NCBI GenBank assembly: GCA_016712145.1
Contig: JADJRO010000001.1
Coordinates: 372,001 to 436,000 of the forward strand
Direction: 5' to 3'
DNA: 64,000 nucleotides
Source of the DNA: Saprospiraceae bacterium
Lineage (GTDB): Bacteria; Bacteroidota; Bacteroidia; Chitinophagales; Saprospiraceae
In this document: positions 9,202 through 18,789 of the stretch, in pieces
Layout of the letters: each line of letters begins with the position of its first letter
Numbering within the stretch: the first letter of the stretch is position 1
Notes under the pieces: model-generated
Databases searched by the model: none
What the model was told of the DNA's origin: nothing
The model's input: the letters and a program-made list of their open reading frames with translations, nothing else
Program-made: the position numbers and the translations under genes

Positions 9202-11052
9202 CTAGATCTTGTTTACAGAACTCCCACTTAAAGAATTTTTAATTTGAATGTCCATGATTTTATGAGCAATTGGAGCTGTAATCGTGTTAAAAGTGTTAAT
9301 GCATTGATCAATTTCTTTTTTAGAATCAGTTGCCAACACTTGAATTAAGTTATTTAGTTGAAAATTCATTAATTCCAATTCATCAGAATCTAAAATCGTT
9401 TTGTTTTGATTAATGAACCGTTTCGTGTTCAATATGAGATAATTCAATTCATTTATACTGTCTAATTTTGCTTTGTTATTTGCATCTGATTCAGCATTGG
9501 TTATGGAATCTTTAAGTCGTTGTTGAATTTCGTCATCGGAAAGTTTCAAAGAGGAGCGAATTTCAATTTGTTGTTCAATACCACTTCTGATTTCTTTTGC
9601 GCTTACACTTAATATTCCATCAGCATTTAAATTAAATTTAATTTCAATTTTCGGAAGACCTGCCGGCATTGGTGGGATATTATTTAAAATAAACGTTCCC
9701 AATTTAATGTTGTCCTGGACTAAATCTCGCTCACCCTGATAAATTGTGATTTTGAGGTTTTTTTGACCATCCACAGAAGTCGTATAATTTCGAGCAAGTT
9801 GAACTGGGATTTTCGAATTTCTTGGAATGATTGTGTCCATAAGACCACCCAATGTTTCAATCCCAAGAGACAAAGGATTCACATCTAAAAGCAACCAGTC
9901 GTTTCGGTTGCCTTGTAAAATTTCAGCTTGAATGGCAGCACCTAATGCTACCACTTCTTCCGGATTTAAAAAATCATTGATAGGTCTGTTAAAATGTTCA
10001 AATAATTTTCGTTTTACCAAAGACAATCTTGACGAACCGCCAACTAAAATAATTTCATCAATTTCCTGTGAACTTAGACCACTGTCTTTTAATGCCAATT
10101 GGCAAGATTTTATGGTTTTATTTATCCAATTCGAAGACAATTGTTCTAAATTTTCTGTGGTTAAGCTTAGTTCAATCCCAAGCCAGGTTTGTTTAAATAA
10201 ATTATGATCTAGTAAAAATATTTTTGCTTGTTCAGCAACGGTTCGTAGAGCGGCCTTGTTTTCCGGACTGGAATCAATTTTATACAGTGTTTCCCAATAG
10301 CGTACAATTTCCTGATCAATGTCATCACCTCCTAACATATTGTCACCATGGGTTGATAAGATATCAAACACGCCATTTTCTATTCTTAAAATTGAAACAT
10401 CAAAGGTGCCGCCTCCTAAATCGTATACCATGATATGTTTTGTTTGGTTTGGGTCTATTCCCAAGCCATACGCCATGGCAGCAGCAGTCGGTTCGTTTAT
10501 GATTCTCAAAACATCCAGTCCAGCTAATTTACCGGCTTCCCGGGTAGCTTGTCTTTGATGGTCATTAAAATAAGCAGGAACGGTAATAACTACTTTAGAA
10601 ATGGTGCATTTTAAATAGTTTTCTGCGTTTAATTTTAATTCTTTTAAAATGAATGAAGACAAGGCAATTGCGGTTATTGCCTGTGAAGCTACTGGTATAA
10701 CAATCTCATTGGTATCGGGTTCTTGTTGTACAGAATAGGAAAGTTTGGAATGCGTGTTTATTAAATCCTGGTATGATTTGCCCATAAATCGTTTAAATGA
10801 GTAAATCATGTTCATAGGTGCTTCATGCATCCTGGTTAAGGCTTCATCACCTATAAAGGCGGTGCCCTCCTTATTAAACCAAACTGCGGAAGGCATGCTT
10901 TTTTTAGCTTTATCACCAATTGGAATAATGGTCGGCCGACCCTCCAAAGTGCAAGCAATCAAGCTGTTCGTTGTGCCTAAATCTATGCCAACTACAAGAT
11001 CTGTATTGCTTTTTAATTTTCCGGTTTTAAAATCAATAGAAATTTTAGACAT
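9202..11052 (-). CDS. hscA: HscA-like Hsp70 chaperone for Fe-S protein assembly
   Basis: 616 residues, the length of HscA rather than the longer DnaK. The ATPase domain shows VGIDLGTTNSLIA (about 20), TVPAYFNDHQRQATREAGKL (about 155), YDLGGGTFDVS and ILVGGSSRL. The substrate-binding domain starts near VNPLSLGIETLGG. The family hands Fe-S clusters from IscU with HscB. No isc genes are in the window, so a general Hsp70 role remains possible. The first gene of an apparent three-gene minus-strand operon. Divergent from the transporter gene across 55 bases. Confidence 0.85.
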   Translation of the reverse strand: MSKISIDFKTGKLKSNTDLVVGIDLGTTNSLIACTLEGRPTIIPIGDKAKKSMPSAVWFNKEGTAFIGDEALTRMHEAPMNMIYSFKRFMGKSYQDLINTHSKLSYSVQQEPDTNEIVIPVASQAITAIALSSFILKELKLNAENYLKCTISKVVITVPAYFNDHQRQATREAGKLAGLDVLRIINEPTAAAMAYGLGIDPNQTKHIMVYDLGGGTFDVSILRIENGVFDILSTHGDNMLGGDDIDQEIVRYWETLYKIDSSPENKAALRTVAEQAKIFLLDHNLFKQTWLGIELSLTTENLEQLSSNWINKTIKSCQLALKDSGLSSQEIDEIILVGGSSRLSLVKRKLFEHFNRPINDFLNPEEVVALGAAIQAEILQGNRNDWLLLDVNPLSLGIETLGGLMDTIIPRNSKIPVQLARNYTTSVDGQKNLKITIYQGERDLVQDNIKLGTFILNNIPPMPAGLPKIEIKFNLNADGILSVSAKEIRSGIEQQIEIRSSLKLSDDEIQQRLKDSITNAESDANNKAKLDSINELNYLILNTKRFINQNKTILDSDELELMNFQLNNLIQVLATDSKKEIDQCINTFNTITAPIAHKIMDIQIKNSLSGSSVNKI

Positions 11053-11107
11053 TTATAAGGCGATTCTGGCAATTAAACCTATTAATTACAGGATTGTTTA
11101 GGCTTGC

Positions 11108-11914
11108 ATGAAAAACCAGCATAAAAATAAGGCTACCAGACTTTTTATTATTCTTTCGGCAATATTTATTACAAATGCCCTAATAGCTGAATTTATTGGT
11201 GTTAAGATATTTTCACTGGAAAAGTCTCTAAATCTTCCATTAAGTTCTTTTAACTTCTTTGGGCACAAAGATTTATCATTTCAGTTGACTGCAGGCGTAT
11301 TAATTTGGCCAGTAGTATTTATTATGACTGACATAATAAATGAGTATTTTGGGAGACGTGGGGTAATTAGGCTGAGTTGGTTAGCTATTTTTATGATTGG
11401 GTATGCGTTTCTATTTGTTTATTTAGCTATAAACTTAGTGCCGGCTGATTTTTGGCCAAGTTCACATTTAGATTTTATTACCGATCCTCAAAAGAAAGAA
11501 CAGCTTTCGAGTGAGGTTTCCAATTACAACACTGCATTTTCGCTCGTTTTTGGGCAAGGGTTAAAAATTATTGTAGCTTCAATTGTAGCATGTATCATCG
11601 GTCAGATTTTGGATGCATTGATATTCCATAAAATTAAATTACTAACTGGAAACAAAAGTATTTGGTTACGCGCAACTGGATCTACTTTAATTTCTTAATT
11701 TTTTGACAGTTATATTGTTCTGTTTATTGCGTTTTATTTTGGAGCCAATTGGCCAATATCACTGGTTTTAGCAATTGGTACCGTCAATTATATTTATAAA
11801 GTTTGTATGGCCATTGGCTTAACTCCTGTAATTTATTTGATTCATTCAATAATACATCGCTATCTTGGAGATGACTTAAGCAATGAATTGAAGGAAGATG
11901 CTATGAAATTATAA
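11108..11914 (+). pseudogene. Queuosine-precursor transporter (YhhQ family) with internal stop
   Basis: A multi-pass membrane protein of the YhhQ/vitamin-precursor (VUT) family, which imports queuine/preQ precursors. Family landmarks are ADIINEYFGRR-like MTDIINEYFGRRG (about 78) and WLRATGSTLIS followed by FFDSYIVL. A TAA at 11696-11698 replaces the conserved glutamine codon of STLIS-Q-FFDS, and the same frame then stays open for 71 more codons to 11914, ending SNELKEDAMKL. Without the stop it would be 268 residues, a normal length. A single C-to-T change explains it: real mutation or sequencing error. Confidence 0.85.
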
Positions 11915-11922
11915 ATTTATCT

Positions 11923-12849
11923 ATGAAACAACAACTAACAAATCGCATTTTCATGGTTCGTCCGAAGCATTTTGGATTTAATCTTGAAACTGAAGCCAGT
12001 AATAAATTTCAAAAAAATATTTCGATATTAAACGCTGAAGAAATCCGTGATAAAGCGCTTCTTGAATTTGATAACATGGTAAACACCTTGACAACAAAAG
12101 GGGTGGATGTCGATGTATTTGAAGATCTACCGGATACCATATTGCCTGATTCCGTTTTTCCTAATAATTGGATATCAACTGAAGAAAATGGGACTATTTA
12201 TACGTATCCAATGCAAGCTTTAATTCGTAGACAGGAGCGCAGGGAAGATATTGTTGAAAAATTAACTGAGAAGTATCTTGTAACAAAACGCTACAGTCTG
12301 GAATTATTTGAAGAACAGGAACAGTATTTGGAAGGTACCGGTAGTTTGATATTGGATAGAATTCATAAAATAGCCTATGCGTGTTTGAGTCCAAGAACCG
12401 ATCCGAGGGTCCTTCATAAATTTGCCTTATTAAGTGGATATCAAACTGTTTTATTTAATGCAGTAGATGCCCAAAAGAATGAAATTTACCACACCAATGT
12501 AATGATGGCTATGGGTTCAGACTTTGTTATCTGTTGCATGGAATCTATCCCCGAGTCGCAGCAACAAAAGTTACTGGAATCATTTTCTCAAACTGATAAG
12601 GAATTGGTTGAAATTAGCTTTAGTCAGATGAATCAATTTGCTGGAAACATGTTGCTATTAAAAAACCATAAGGGTTCTCCACTTTTAGTTTGTTCTGAAA
12701 GCGCCTATAATTCATTAACTCGAAACCAACGTGTTCGTTTTGAAAAATCTGCAGAATTAGTAGTAATTCCATTGGATATTATAGAAACAGTAGGAGGAGG
12801 GAGTGCACGCTGTATGATAGCTGAAAATTTCCTTCCAGTACACATATAA
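11923..12849 (+). CDS. ctlX: CtlX-type arginine deiminase-related hydrolase
   Basis: 308 residues of the amidinotransferase/deiminase superfamily. Catalytic-type residues are visible: YHTNVMMA with the histidine at about residue 191, and GGGSARCMIAE with the nucleophile cysteine near residue 298. PNNWIST (about 85) and EGTGSLILDR (about 137) match the substrate-binding strands. It resembles the CtlX family linked to citrulline utilisation in Bacteroidota. The actual substrate is not proven. It starts eight bases after the transporter reading frame, so the two may share a transcript. Confidence 0.85.
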   Translation: MKQQLTNRIFMVRPKHFGFNLETEASNKFQKNISILNAEEIRDKALLEFDNMVNTLTTKGVDVDVFEDLPDTILPDSVFPNNWISTEENGTIYTYPMQALIRRQERREDIVEKLTEKYLVTKRYSLELFEEQEQYLEGTGSLILDRIHKIAYACLSPRTDPRVLHKFALLSGYQTVLFNAVDAQKNEIYHTNVMMAMGSDFVICCMESIPESQQQKLLESFSQTDKELVEISFSQMNQFAGNMLLLKNHKGSPLLVCSESAYNSLTRNQRVRFEKSAELVVIPLDIIETVGGGSARCMIAENFLPVHI

Positions 12850-12890
12850 GGCCATATTTAGTTGATTAACAGGGCGGTAACATATAAATT

Positions 12891-12911
12891 ATTATTTTAT
12901 AATAAAATAAT
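12891..12911. repeat. AT-rich 21-bp palindrome upstream of the receptor gene
   Basis: ATTATTTTAT, a single A, then its exact reverse complement ATAAAATAAT. It ends 21 bases upstream of the -7 box at 12933, so it overlaps the -33 region. It could be an operator or simply an AT-rich cruciform-prone sequence. Confidence 0.45.
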
Positions 12912-12932
12912 ATAGGTGTAGGATTAGAATTT

Positions 12933-12940
12933 TAACTTTG
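12933..12940 (+). promoter_or_regulatory. -7 box for the TonB-dependent receptor
   Basis: TAACTTTG matches TAnnTTTG and lies 34 bases upstream of the ATG at 12975. No TTG -33 element is evident at the usual spacing; an AT palindrome occupies that place. Confidence 0.5.
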
Positions 12941-12974
12941 CTTGAATTTAATCCTTTATTCTAAACCACTAATT

Positions 12975-15900
12975 ATGAAACGAAGTACAACAAAGTCTGT
13001 ATTCATTGTTTTGTGCATTTTAACAGTGAAGCTTCTCTGTACAAATTCTATGTTTGCACAGGGCACAACAAATGCTCAGATTTTAGGAACGGTCACAGAT
13101 GCTAAAGGCGAGCCTTTAATAGCGGCAAGTGTTCAAGTTACACATCTTCCCTCTGGTTCAATTTATGGCGTTTATACGCGAGAAGATGGGCGTTATAACA
13201 TTCCGAGTTTAAGAGTTGGAGGTCCTTATAAAATAACGATCACCTATGTCGGATATAAAAACCTGGAAGAAGAAGGTGTTTTTCTTTCATTAGGCCAGAA
13301 TCTTAGATACAATGCTCAATTGATAGAAGAAGCCGTTGTTTTAGGTGAAGTTTTGGTCACTGCTAAAACCAACGACATTTTAAATTCAGAGCGAACAGGA
13401 GCTGCTACTAATATTAAAAGAGAAGCCTTGGAGGCATTGCCATCTTTAGGAAGAAATTTAAATGATTTCATTCGATTAACTCCTCAAAGTCGGGTTTCTT
13501 CCGTTTCAACAACTACTGCACCTGGTACCTCATTTTTAGGGAATGACAGCCGTTTCAATAATTTAAGTCTGGATGGTTCGATTTTTAACAATAGTTTTGG
13601 TTTAGCATCAACTCCGGGAGGGCAATCCAATGCAACTCCAGTCGGTTTGGACGCCATCGAAGAAGTACAAGTGAATTTAGGAGCTTATGATGTGCGTCTG
13701 TCTGGTTTTACTGGAGCAGGCGTAAATGCTGTTACAAAATCTGGTTCCAATAAATTTTCTGGAACAGCCTATTACAATTTAAGAAATCAAAATTTTGTAG
13801 GAAATAAAGCAGACACATTTAATGTAACGGTATTAGATTTTGATGTCAAACAGTTTGGTGCCAGTTTAGGTGGTGCAATCGTTAAAAACAAATTGTTCTT
13901 TTTTGTTAATGCCGAAGGAGAACGTAGAGAAGATCCATTGCAGTACCGCGCACAAAGGCCGGGTGAATCCGTTGGAGGCTCTATTACAAGAGTAAAATCA
14001 ACAACGATGGATAGTCTGCGTCAATTCCTGATCGATAAGTACAACTACGATCCAGGAGTTTATGATGGGTATGCATTGCAAACATATAGCAACAAGTTAT
14101 TGGGAAAAATAGATTATAATATCAATAAATCCAATAAGTTAAGTTTTAGATACAATTATTTAAGATCGTATCGTGATGTATTGGCAAGTGGTTCTGGTGC
14201 AGCGGGATTCAGAAATGGAAATTTAAACAATTTGAATTTTAAAAATACCAATTATATTATTAATAATGATATTCATTCAGGTATTATAGAATTAAATACC
14301 TTGTTTGGTTCAAAAGCATCCAATCAGGTTCAAATTGGATTTACTGCAAATCGGGATTTTAGAGAGAGTCCGGGCTCTGTATTTCCATTGGTAGATATCC
14401 GTGAAGGAAATATCACCTATACTTCGTTTGGGTATGAACCATTTACACCCAATAACAGGTTAGATGCAAATACCATACAAATTCAAGACAATATTACCTG
14501 GTATTTGAATGGCCACACGGTTACAGCAGGATTTAATTTTGAATCATTTGATTTTGAGAATACATTTACTCCCACCTGGTATGGAAAATATACGTTTGCA
14601 AGTTTGAATGATTTTTACAAATCAGCAAATGGCGAAACAGTGACTTTGCCAAATTATGAGTTGGGCTTTTCAATTTTGCCAGGGGGGCAACTACCAATTG
14701 ATAAAATTACCATTAAACAGCCAGGTATTTATTTCCAGGATAATGTTTCATCTTTAAATGACCGGTTGAACGTAACTTTTGGATTTCGTTTAGACAGACC
14801 TCATTATTATTCTGGATCAGCATACCGAAATCAATTAGCAGCTACTTATAATTTTAAAGACGCTGATGGAGAAATAATTCAATTTGAAACGAATGTTTTG
14901 CCTAAATCAAGAACGTTATTCTCTCCAAGAATGGGCTTTAATTACGATGTAATGGGGAATAGGAAGTTGCAATTTAGGGGAGGTATTGGCGTGTTTACAG
15001 GACGTGTTCCTTTTGTGTGGATTTCAAATCAAATAGGAAATAATGGAGTGACTAAAAACTCAATTAATTCTAACAATACAAATAAATATCCTTTTTCAGA
15101 TGAAGTGGATAAATACGTTCCTGACAACCCATCAGCTGCACCTAATTTTAATTTAGCGGTTACAGATAAGAATTTCAAATTGCCACAATTAGCTCGGTTC
15201 AACCTGGCTGTTGATTATTCATTGCCTTGGGATTTTGTTGCCAGCGTGGAAGCAATTTACAGTAAAACGATTAACAATGTGACTTATGTAAATGCAAATC
15301 AGGTAGAGCCAAAAGTGAATTTAAGTGGTGCTGACAGCAGACCTCTATTTCCAGGTGGAAATTCAAACAGATTGTATGCAAATGTATCTGATGCCATATT
15401 GCTGAAAAATACTTCTGAAGGGTTTGCTTATAGCTTATGCCCTAAATTAGAAAGACAATTTAAAAATGGGCTTTATGCAATGGCAGCCTATAATTTTTCA
15501 GAGGCAAAAGACATTATGACTGCAGGCTCTATTGCATTTAGTTCCTGGCGTGATCAAGTTACCGTAAATGGCAATAATTTGCCTAATTTAGCCTATTCCG
15601 ATTTTGATCAAAGACACCGTTTTATTGCTGCATTGTCTTATAAAAAATCATACTTGAAGTCTATTTCTTCTCAGATTTCAATATTTATGCAATCGAGCAA
15701 CCAATCTCGCTTTAATTTAGTGACTGCGGGTGATTTAAATAACGATGGACAATCAGCTAATGACTTGATGTATGTTCCAAATGAAGGAAGTGAAATTCAC
15801 TTTAAAGACGCTGCGACAGAACAAGAGCAACGGGATGCATTTATGAAATTTGTTAACAATAATGAAGAATTGTCTAAGTACAAAGGAAAATATTATGAGC

Positions 15901-16226
15901 GCAATGGAGGTATTTTACCTTTTCTAACCACTGTGGATTTATCATTCATTCAGGAATTTGGGTTGACTGTTGGACAAAACAAGAATAGAATCCAGATTCG
16001 GGCAGACATCCAAAATTTCTTGAATTTAATTGATCCTTCATTAGGAGTTGGGGATCAACTGATTTCGTCTTCCCCTTTGAAGTTTGAAAGTAGGGATGCA
16101 GCCAATATTCCATATTACACATTCACTAAAGTAAATGGAAAGTATCCGGAAAAATTAATTGTTAAAAGAGCAAGTTTGGCCGATGTATATCAAATCCAAC
16201 TAGGAATTCGGTATATATTCAATTAA
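12975..16226 (+). CDS. TonB-dependent receptor with carboxypeptidase-like N-terminal domain
   Basis: About 1083 residues. The ATG at 12975 (MKRSTTKSVFIVLC) directly precedes the signal segment ending FAQG. Residues about 35-120 form a carboxypeptidase-regulatory-like beta sandwich (AQILGTVTDAKGEPLIAA). A plug domain follows (EALEALPSLGRNLNDFIRLTP, GLDAIEEVQVN, GAGVNAVTKSGSNKFSGTAYY), then a beta barrel ending in QIQLGIRYIFN with an aromatic last residue region. It resembles the OmpA-related/oar-type receptors rather than SusC, and no SusD partner is nearby. Cargo unknown. It is monocistronic, followed by a strong terminator. Confidence 0.9.
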   Translation: MKRSTTKSVFIVLCILTVKLLCTNSMFAQGTTNAQILGTVTDAKGEPLIAASVQVTHLPSGSIYGVYTREDGRYNIPSLRVGGPYKITITYVGYKNLEEEGVFLSLGQNLRYNAQLIEEAVVLGEVLVTAKTNDILNSERTGAATNIKREALEALPSLGRNLNDFIRLTPQSRVSSVSTTTAPGTSFLGNDSRFNNLSLDGSIFNNSFGLASTPGGQSNATPVGLDAIEEVQVNLGAYDVRLSGFTGAGVNAVTKSGSNKFSGTAYYNLRNQNFVGNKADTFNVTVLDFDVKQFGASLGGAIVKNKLFFFVNAEGERREDPLQYRAQRPGESVGGSITRVKSTTMDSLRQFLIDKYNYDPGVYDGYALQTYSNKLLGKIDYNINKSNKLSFRYNYLRSYRDVLASGSGAAGFRNGNLNNLNFKNTNYIINNDIHSGIIELNTLFGSKASNQVQIGFTANRDFRESPGSVFPLVDIREGNITYTSFGYEPFTPNNRLDANTIQIQDNITWYLNGHTVTAGFNFESFDFENTFTPTWYGKYTFASLNDFYKSANGETVTLPNYELGFSILPGGQLPIDKITIKQPGIYFQDNVSSLNDRLNVTFGFRLDRPHYYSGSAYRNQLAATYNFKDADGEIIQFETNVLPKSRTLFSPRMGFNYDVMGNRKLQFRGGIGVFTGRVPFVWISNQIGNNGVTKNSINSNNTNKYPFSDEVDKYVPDNPSAAPNFNLAVTDKNFKLPQLARFNLAVDYSLPWDFVASVEAIYSKTINNVTYVNANQVEPKVNLSGADSRPLFPGGNSNRLYANVSDAILLKNTSEGFAYSLCPKLERQFKNGLYAMAAYNFSEAKDIMTAGSIAFSSWRDQVTVNGNNLPNLAYSDFDQRHRFIAALSYKKSYLKSISSQISIFMQSSNQSRFNLVTAGDLNNDGQSANDLMYVPNEGSEIHFKDAATEQEQRDAFMKFVNNNEELSKYKGKYYERNGGILPFLTTVDLSFIQEFGLTVGQNKNRIQIRADIQNFLNLIDPSLGVGDQLISSSPLKFESRDAANIPYYTFTKVNGKYPEKLIVKRASLADVYQIQLGIRYIFN

Positions 16227-16257
16227 CACAATCAGAGCTCCTTATAGAGTTCATTGT

Positions 16258-16305
16258 AAAAGACAAAAGGCAGGTTTTAGTTAAAACCTGCCTTTTGTCT
16301 TTTTA
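16258..16305. terminator. Strong intrinsic terminator
   Basis: A 21-bp perfect stem (left arm 16258-16279 region, centre GT at 16280-16281) containing GGCAGG/CCTGCC, flanked by A and T runs on both sides. It ends the receptor transcript and looks functional in both directions. Confidence 0.85.
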
Positions 16306-16322
16306 TTAAGCTTAAATTCATT

Positions 16323-16330
16323 TATATTTG
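16323..16330 (+). promoter_or_regulatory. -7 box for the cupredoxin T9SS protein
   Basis: TATATTTG matches TAnnTTTG and lies 14 bases before the ATG at 16345, directly after the terminator. Confidence 0.45.
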
Positions 16331-16344
16331 TAAAAAATAGAAGT

Positions 16345-18024
16345 ATGAAACGGATCATGCTGGTACTGTCCTTAATAAGTATGTTAACGCTGGCAAATAG
16401 TCAGATCGTAATTAACGAAATCATGTTTAACCCCCCTGAAAGCGGGACGGATAATTTAGAATATATAGAATTTTATAATGCTGGAAACCAGGCTGTAAAT
16501 CTAAAGGATTATTCTATCAAAGATGCAGTTGTCATAACTTTTCCTGACACCACAATGGCTCCAAATGCATATTTTATTATTTGTGTAAATTCCTTAAAAT
16601 TTGATTCTGTTTTTGGATTCCCTGCCCTTGAATGGACCAGTGGGGGCCTAAGGAATACGGATGAAGTAATTACTTTACTGGATGCAAATCAAAATCCTGT
16701 AGATAGTGTTCATTATTTTGGTTCATGGAATACAAATGCAAATGGCAATGGAGCCAGCTTGGAATTGTGCCGTGCCAACATAGATAATAATCTAGAAAAC
16801 TATTGGGGTGCTTCAAAAAATGCTGTTGGAGTTGAGATTAATGGCAAATTTCTGTTTGCAAGTCCTAATGCTGTAAATAGTGTTTCTTGTGCAGATTACA
16901 CAATCAATGCATCTGATTTTAAATTTGATCCGGATACTATAGAAATATTTGTTGGTGAAAAAGTGGAATGGCTCAATAAAGGTGGACACCATAATATAAA
17001 TGGAAGTAAATCGGTATTTACTGCAAACCCTGAATCTTTTGGAAACGGATTGCCTTCTACTGCTTTATGGTCATACATTTATAAGTTTAATCAACCAGGC
17101 ATTTATAATTATCAATGTGATGTACATGCATCAAATGGAATGAAAGGTACCGTTAAAGTTAAAATTAAGGATGACCTTTATCCCTCATTGCCAATTGGAA
17201 TAATAAGTTCTACTGATTTTAATGGCTTAGCAGATAGTCTAAATAGAAGATACAGTTTGGAAGGGGTTGTTTATGGAGTTAACTTGCGTCCAATTGGTTT
17301 GCAATTTACTTTGATTGACCAATTCAATGATGGGATTGCGGTTTTTTTAAGTTCTGGAAATTTAGCTTACACCGTTACAGAAGGGGATTTGATTCGTATT
17401 AAGGGTCTTATAAGCCAATTTAATGGTCTTATTCAAATGATACCGGATAGCATCACAAAACTATCAGTTGGAAATTCACTTTTTCAACCCACAGTTGTAA
17501 ATTATTTAAATGAATCAACTGAATCGCAGTTAATCCAAATGAAAAAAATGGAATTAGTTGATCCAGGTACCTGGTCAAATAATCCGCTAGGTTTTACAGT
17601 AAAAGTTACCGATGGTACAAATACCTTTGATATGCGCATAGACAATGATGTTAACATCCATGGGACTTCAGCTCCGGTCGGCAAATTTGATTTAACCGGA
17701 TTGGGTTCCCAATTTGACGCAATCAATCCTTTTCTTGAAGGCTATCAAATTCAACCCAGATATTTAGCTGATATTAAATTAATTGTTGACGCAAATAATC
17801 TAGACAACGAATCCGTAAAGATTTATCCTAATCCAGTGGAGAATTTAATTTATTTTAATAAGAATGCTCTTTTAGGAAATGAAGCTTCTATTTACAATGC
17901 TCAGGGTAAATTGATACAAAATTTAAAAATTCAGAATCCATTAAAACTAGATCTTTCTCCGGGAGTTTATTTTATGAGTATAGCTGGTGAAAAAACTTCG
18001 CGTATTCGTTTTATAAAATTATAA
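16345..18024 (+). CDS. T9SS-exported lamin-tail and cupredoxin domain protein
   Basis: 559 residues. After the signal peptide (MKRIMLVLSLISMLTLANS) comes a lamin-tail-like domain (VINEIMFNPPESG, EYIEFYNAG, residues 20-150). Next is a plastocyanin-like domain at about 185-275: GEKVEWLNKGGHHN supplies a copper histidine, and YQCDVHASNGM supplies the Cys, His and Met ligands of a type 1 copper site. An OB-like region follows (about 280-470). YPNPVENLIYF begins the T9SS sorting domain. An extracellular copper/electron-transfer role is inferred; partner unknown. The patatin gene starts three bases after the stop. Confidence 0.82.
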   Translation: MKRIMLVLSLISMLTLANSQIVINEIMFNPPESGTDNLEYIEFYNAGNQAVNLKDYSIKDAVVITFPDTTMAPNAYFIICVNSLKFDSVFGFPALEWTSGGLRNTDEVITLLDANQNPVDSVHYFGSWNTNANGNGASLELCRANIDNNLENYWGASKNAVGVEINGKFLFASPNAVNSVSCADYTINASDFKFDPDTIEIFVGEKVEWLNKGGHHNINGSKSVFTANPESFGNGLPSTALWSYIYKFNQPGIYNYQCDVHASNGMKGTVKVKIKDDLYPSLPIGIISSTDFNGLADSLNRRYSLEGVVYGVNLRPIGLQFTLIDQFNDGIAVFLSSGNLAYTVTEGDLIRIKGLISQFNGLIQMIPDSITKLSVGNSLFQPTVVNYLNESTESQLIQMKKMELVDPGTWSNNPLGFTVKVTDGTNTFDMRIDNDVNIHGTSAPVGKFDLTGLGSQFDAINPFLEGYQIQPRYLADIKLIVDANNLDNESVKIYPNPVENLIYFNKNALLGNEASIYNAQGKLIQNLKIQNPLKLDLSPGVYFMSIAGEKTSRIRFIKL

Positions 18025-18027
18025 TAC

Positions 18028-18789
18028 ATGCGGATTGGCCTTTGCCTCTCCGGCGGTGGAGCGAGGGGGATTTATCATATTGGTGCCCTCCAATTTATTA
18101 AAGAAGCCGGCATTGAATTAGCTATTATATCGGGATGCAGTGCGGGCGCTTTGGTTGGCGTCCTATTCTCTGGTGGCGTTTCCCCTGAGACCTTACTTAA
18201 TTTATCGATTAAAACAAAATGGTTTAATTTTCTGCGTCCGGCATTGCCAAATAAAGGGTTAATGGATTTAAATTATTTAGAGCAAATTTTAACACAAAAC
18301 CTATACAACGATACATTTGAAAGTCTGTCAATTCCTGTAAAAGTTATCGCCACAAATTTAATTGCTGGTAAGCTTAAAATTTTCGAAGAAGGTTCTGTGA
18401 TAAAACCAGTTCTCGCATCTTGTAGCGTACCGCTTCTATTTAAACCCGTTGAAATAGAAAATGAACTGTACCTTGATGGTGGCATATTGATGAATTTTCC
18501 AGCATCAGTAATTCGTGATCACTGTGATATATTAATTGGAGTGAGTTTAATGCCTGTCCAAATCGTCAAAGCAGATGAAATTAATAACAGCTTTAAACTA
18601 TTGACCAGAGTGCTTGAATTATCAGTTCAAAATAATTCAAAATTACAAATGGGGTATTGCGATATTTTGATTGAGTCTCCCAAAATAAGTCAATATTCTA
18701 AATTTGACTTAAACACAGCCGAAGATTTGTATAAATTAGGATACCAAGCAGCGAGAGAAGCACTTGAAGCAAAATTTAATTCCCTTTAA
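18028..18789 (+). CDS. Patatin-like phospholipase (RssA/YchK type)
   Basis: 253 residues with all patatin marks: the oxyanion loop GGGARG (about 9-14), the nucleophile elbow GCSAG (about 37-41, Ser 39) and the catalytic DGG at about 151. It has no signal peptide, so a cytoplasmic serine acyl hydrolase is expected. The substrate lipid is unknown. It is closely coupled to the preceding T9SS gene and converges on the phosphoribosyltransferase, with overlapping stop codons. Confidence 0.92.
   Translation: MRIGLCLSGGGARGIYHIGALQFIKEAGIELAIISGCSAGALVGVLFSGGVSPETLLNLSIKTKWFNFLRPALPNKGLMDLNYLEQILTQNLYNDTFESLSIPVKVIATNLIAGKLKIFEEGSVIKPVLASCSVPLLFKPVEIENELYLDGGILMNFPASVIRDHCDILIGVSLMPVQIVKADEINNSFKLLTRVLELSVQNNSKLQMGYCDILIESPKISQYSKFDLNTAEDLYKLGYQAAREALEAKFNSL

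Noticed and set aside
11053..11107. preQ1 riboswitch before the queuosine-precursor transporter
   Set aside because: The 55-base spacer lacks the conserved preQ1-I stem and the A-rich tail pairing; nothing matches.
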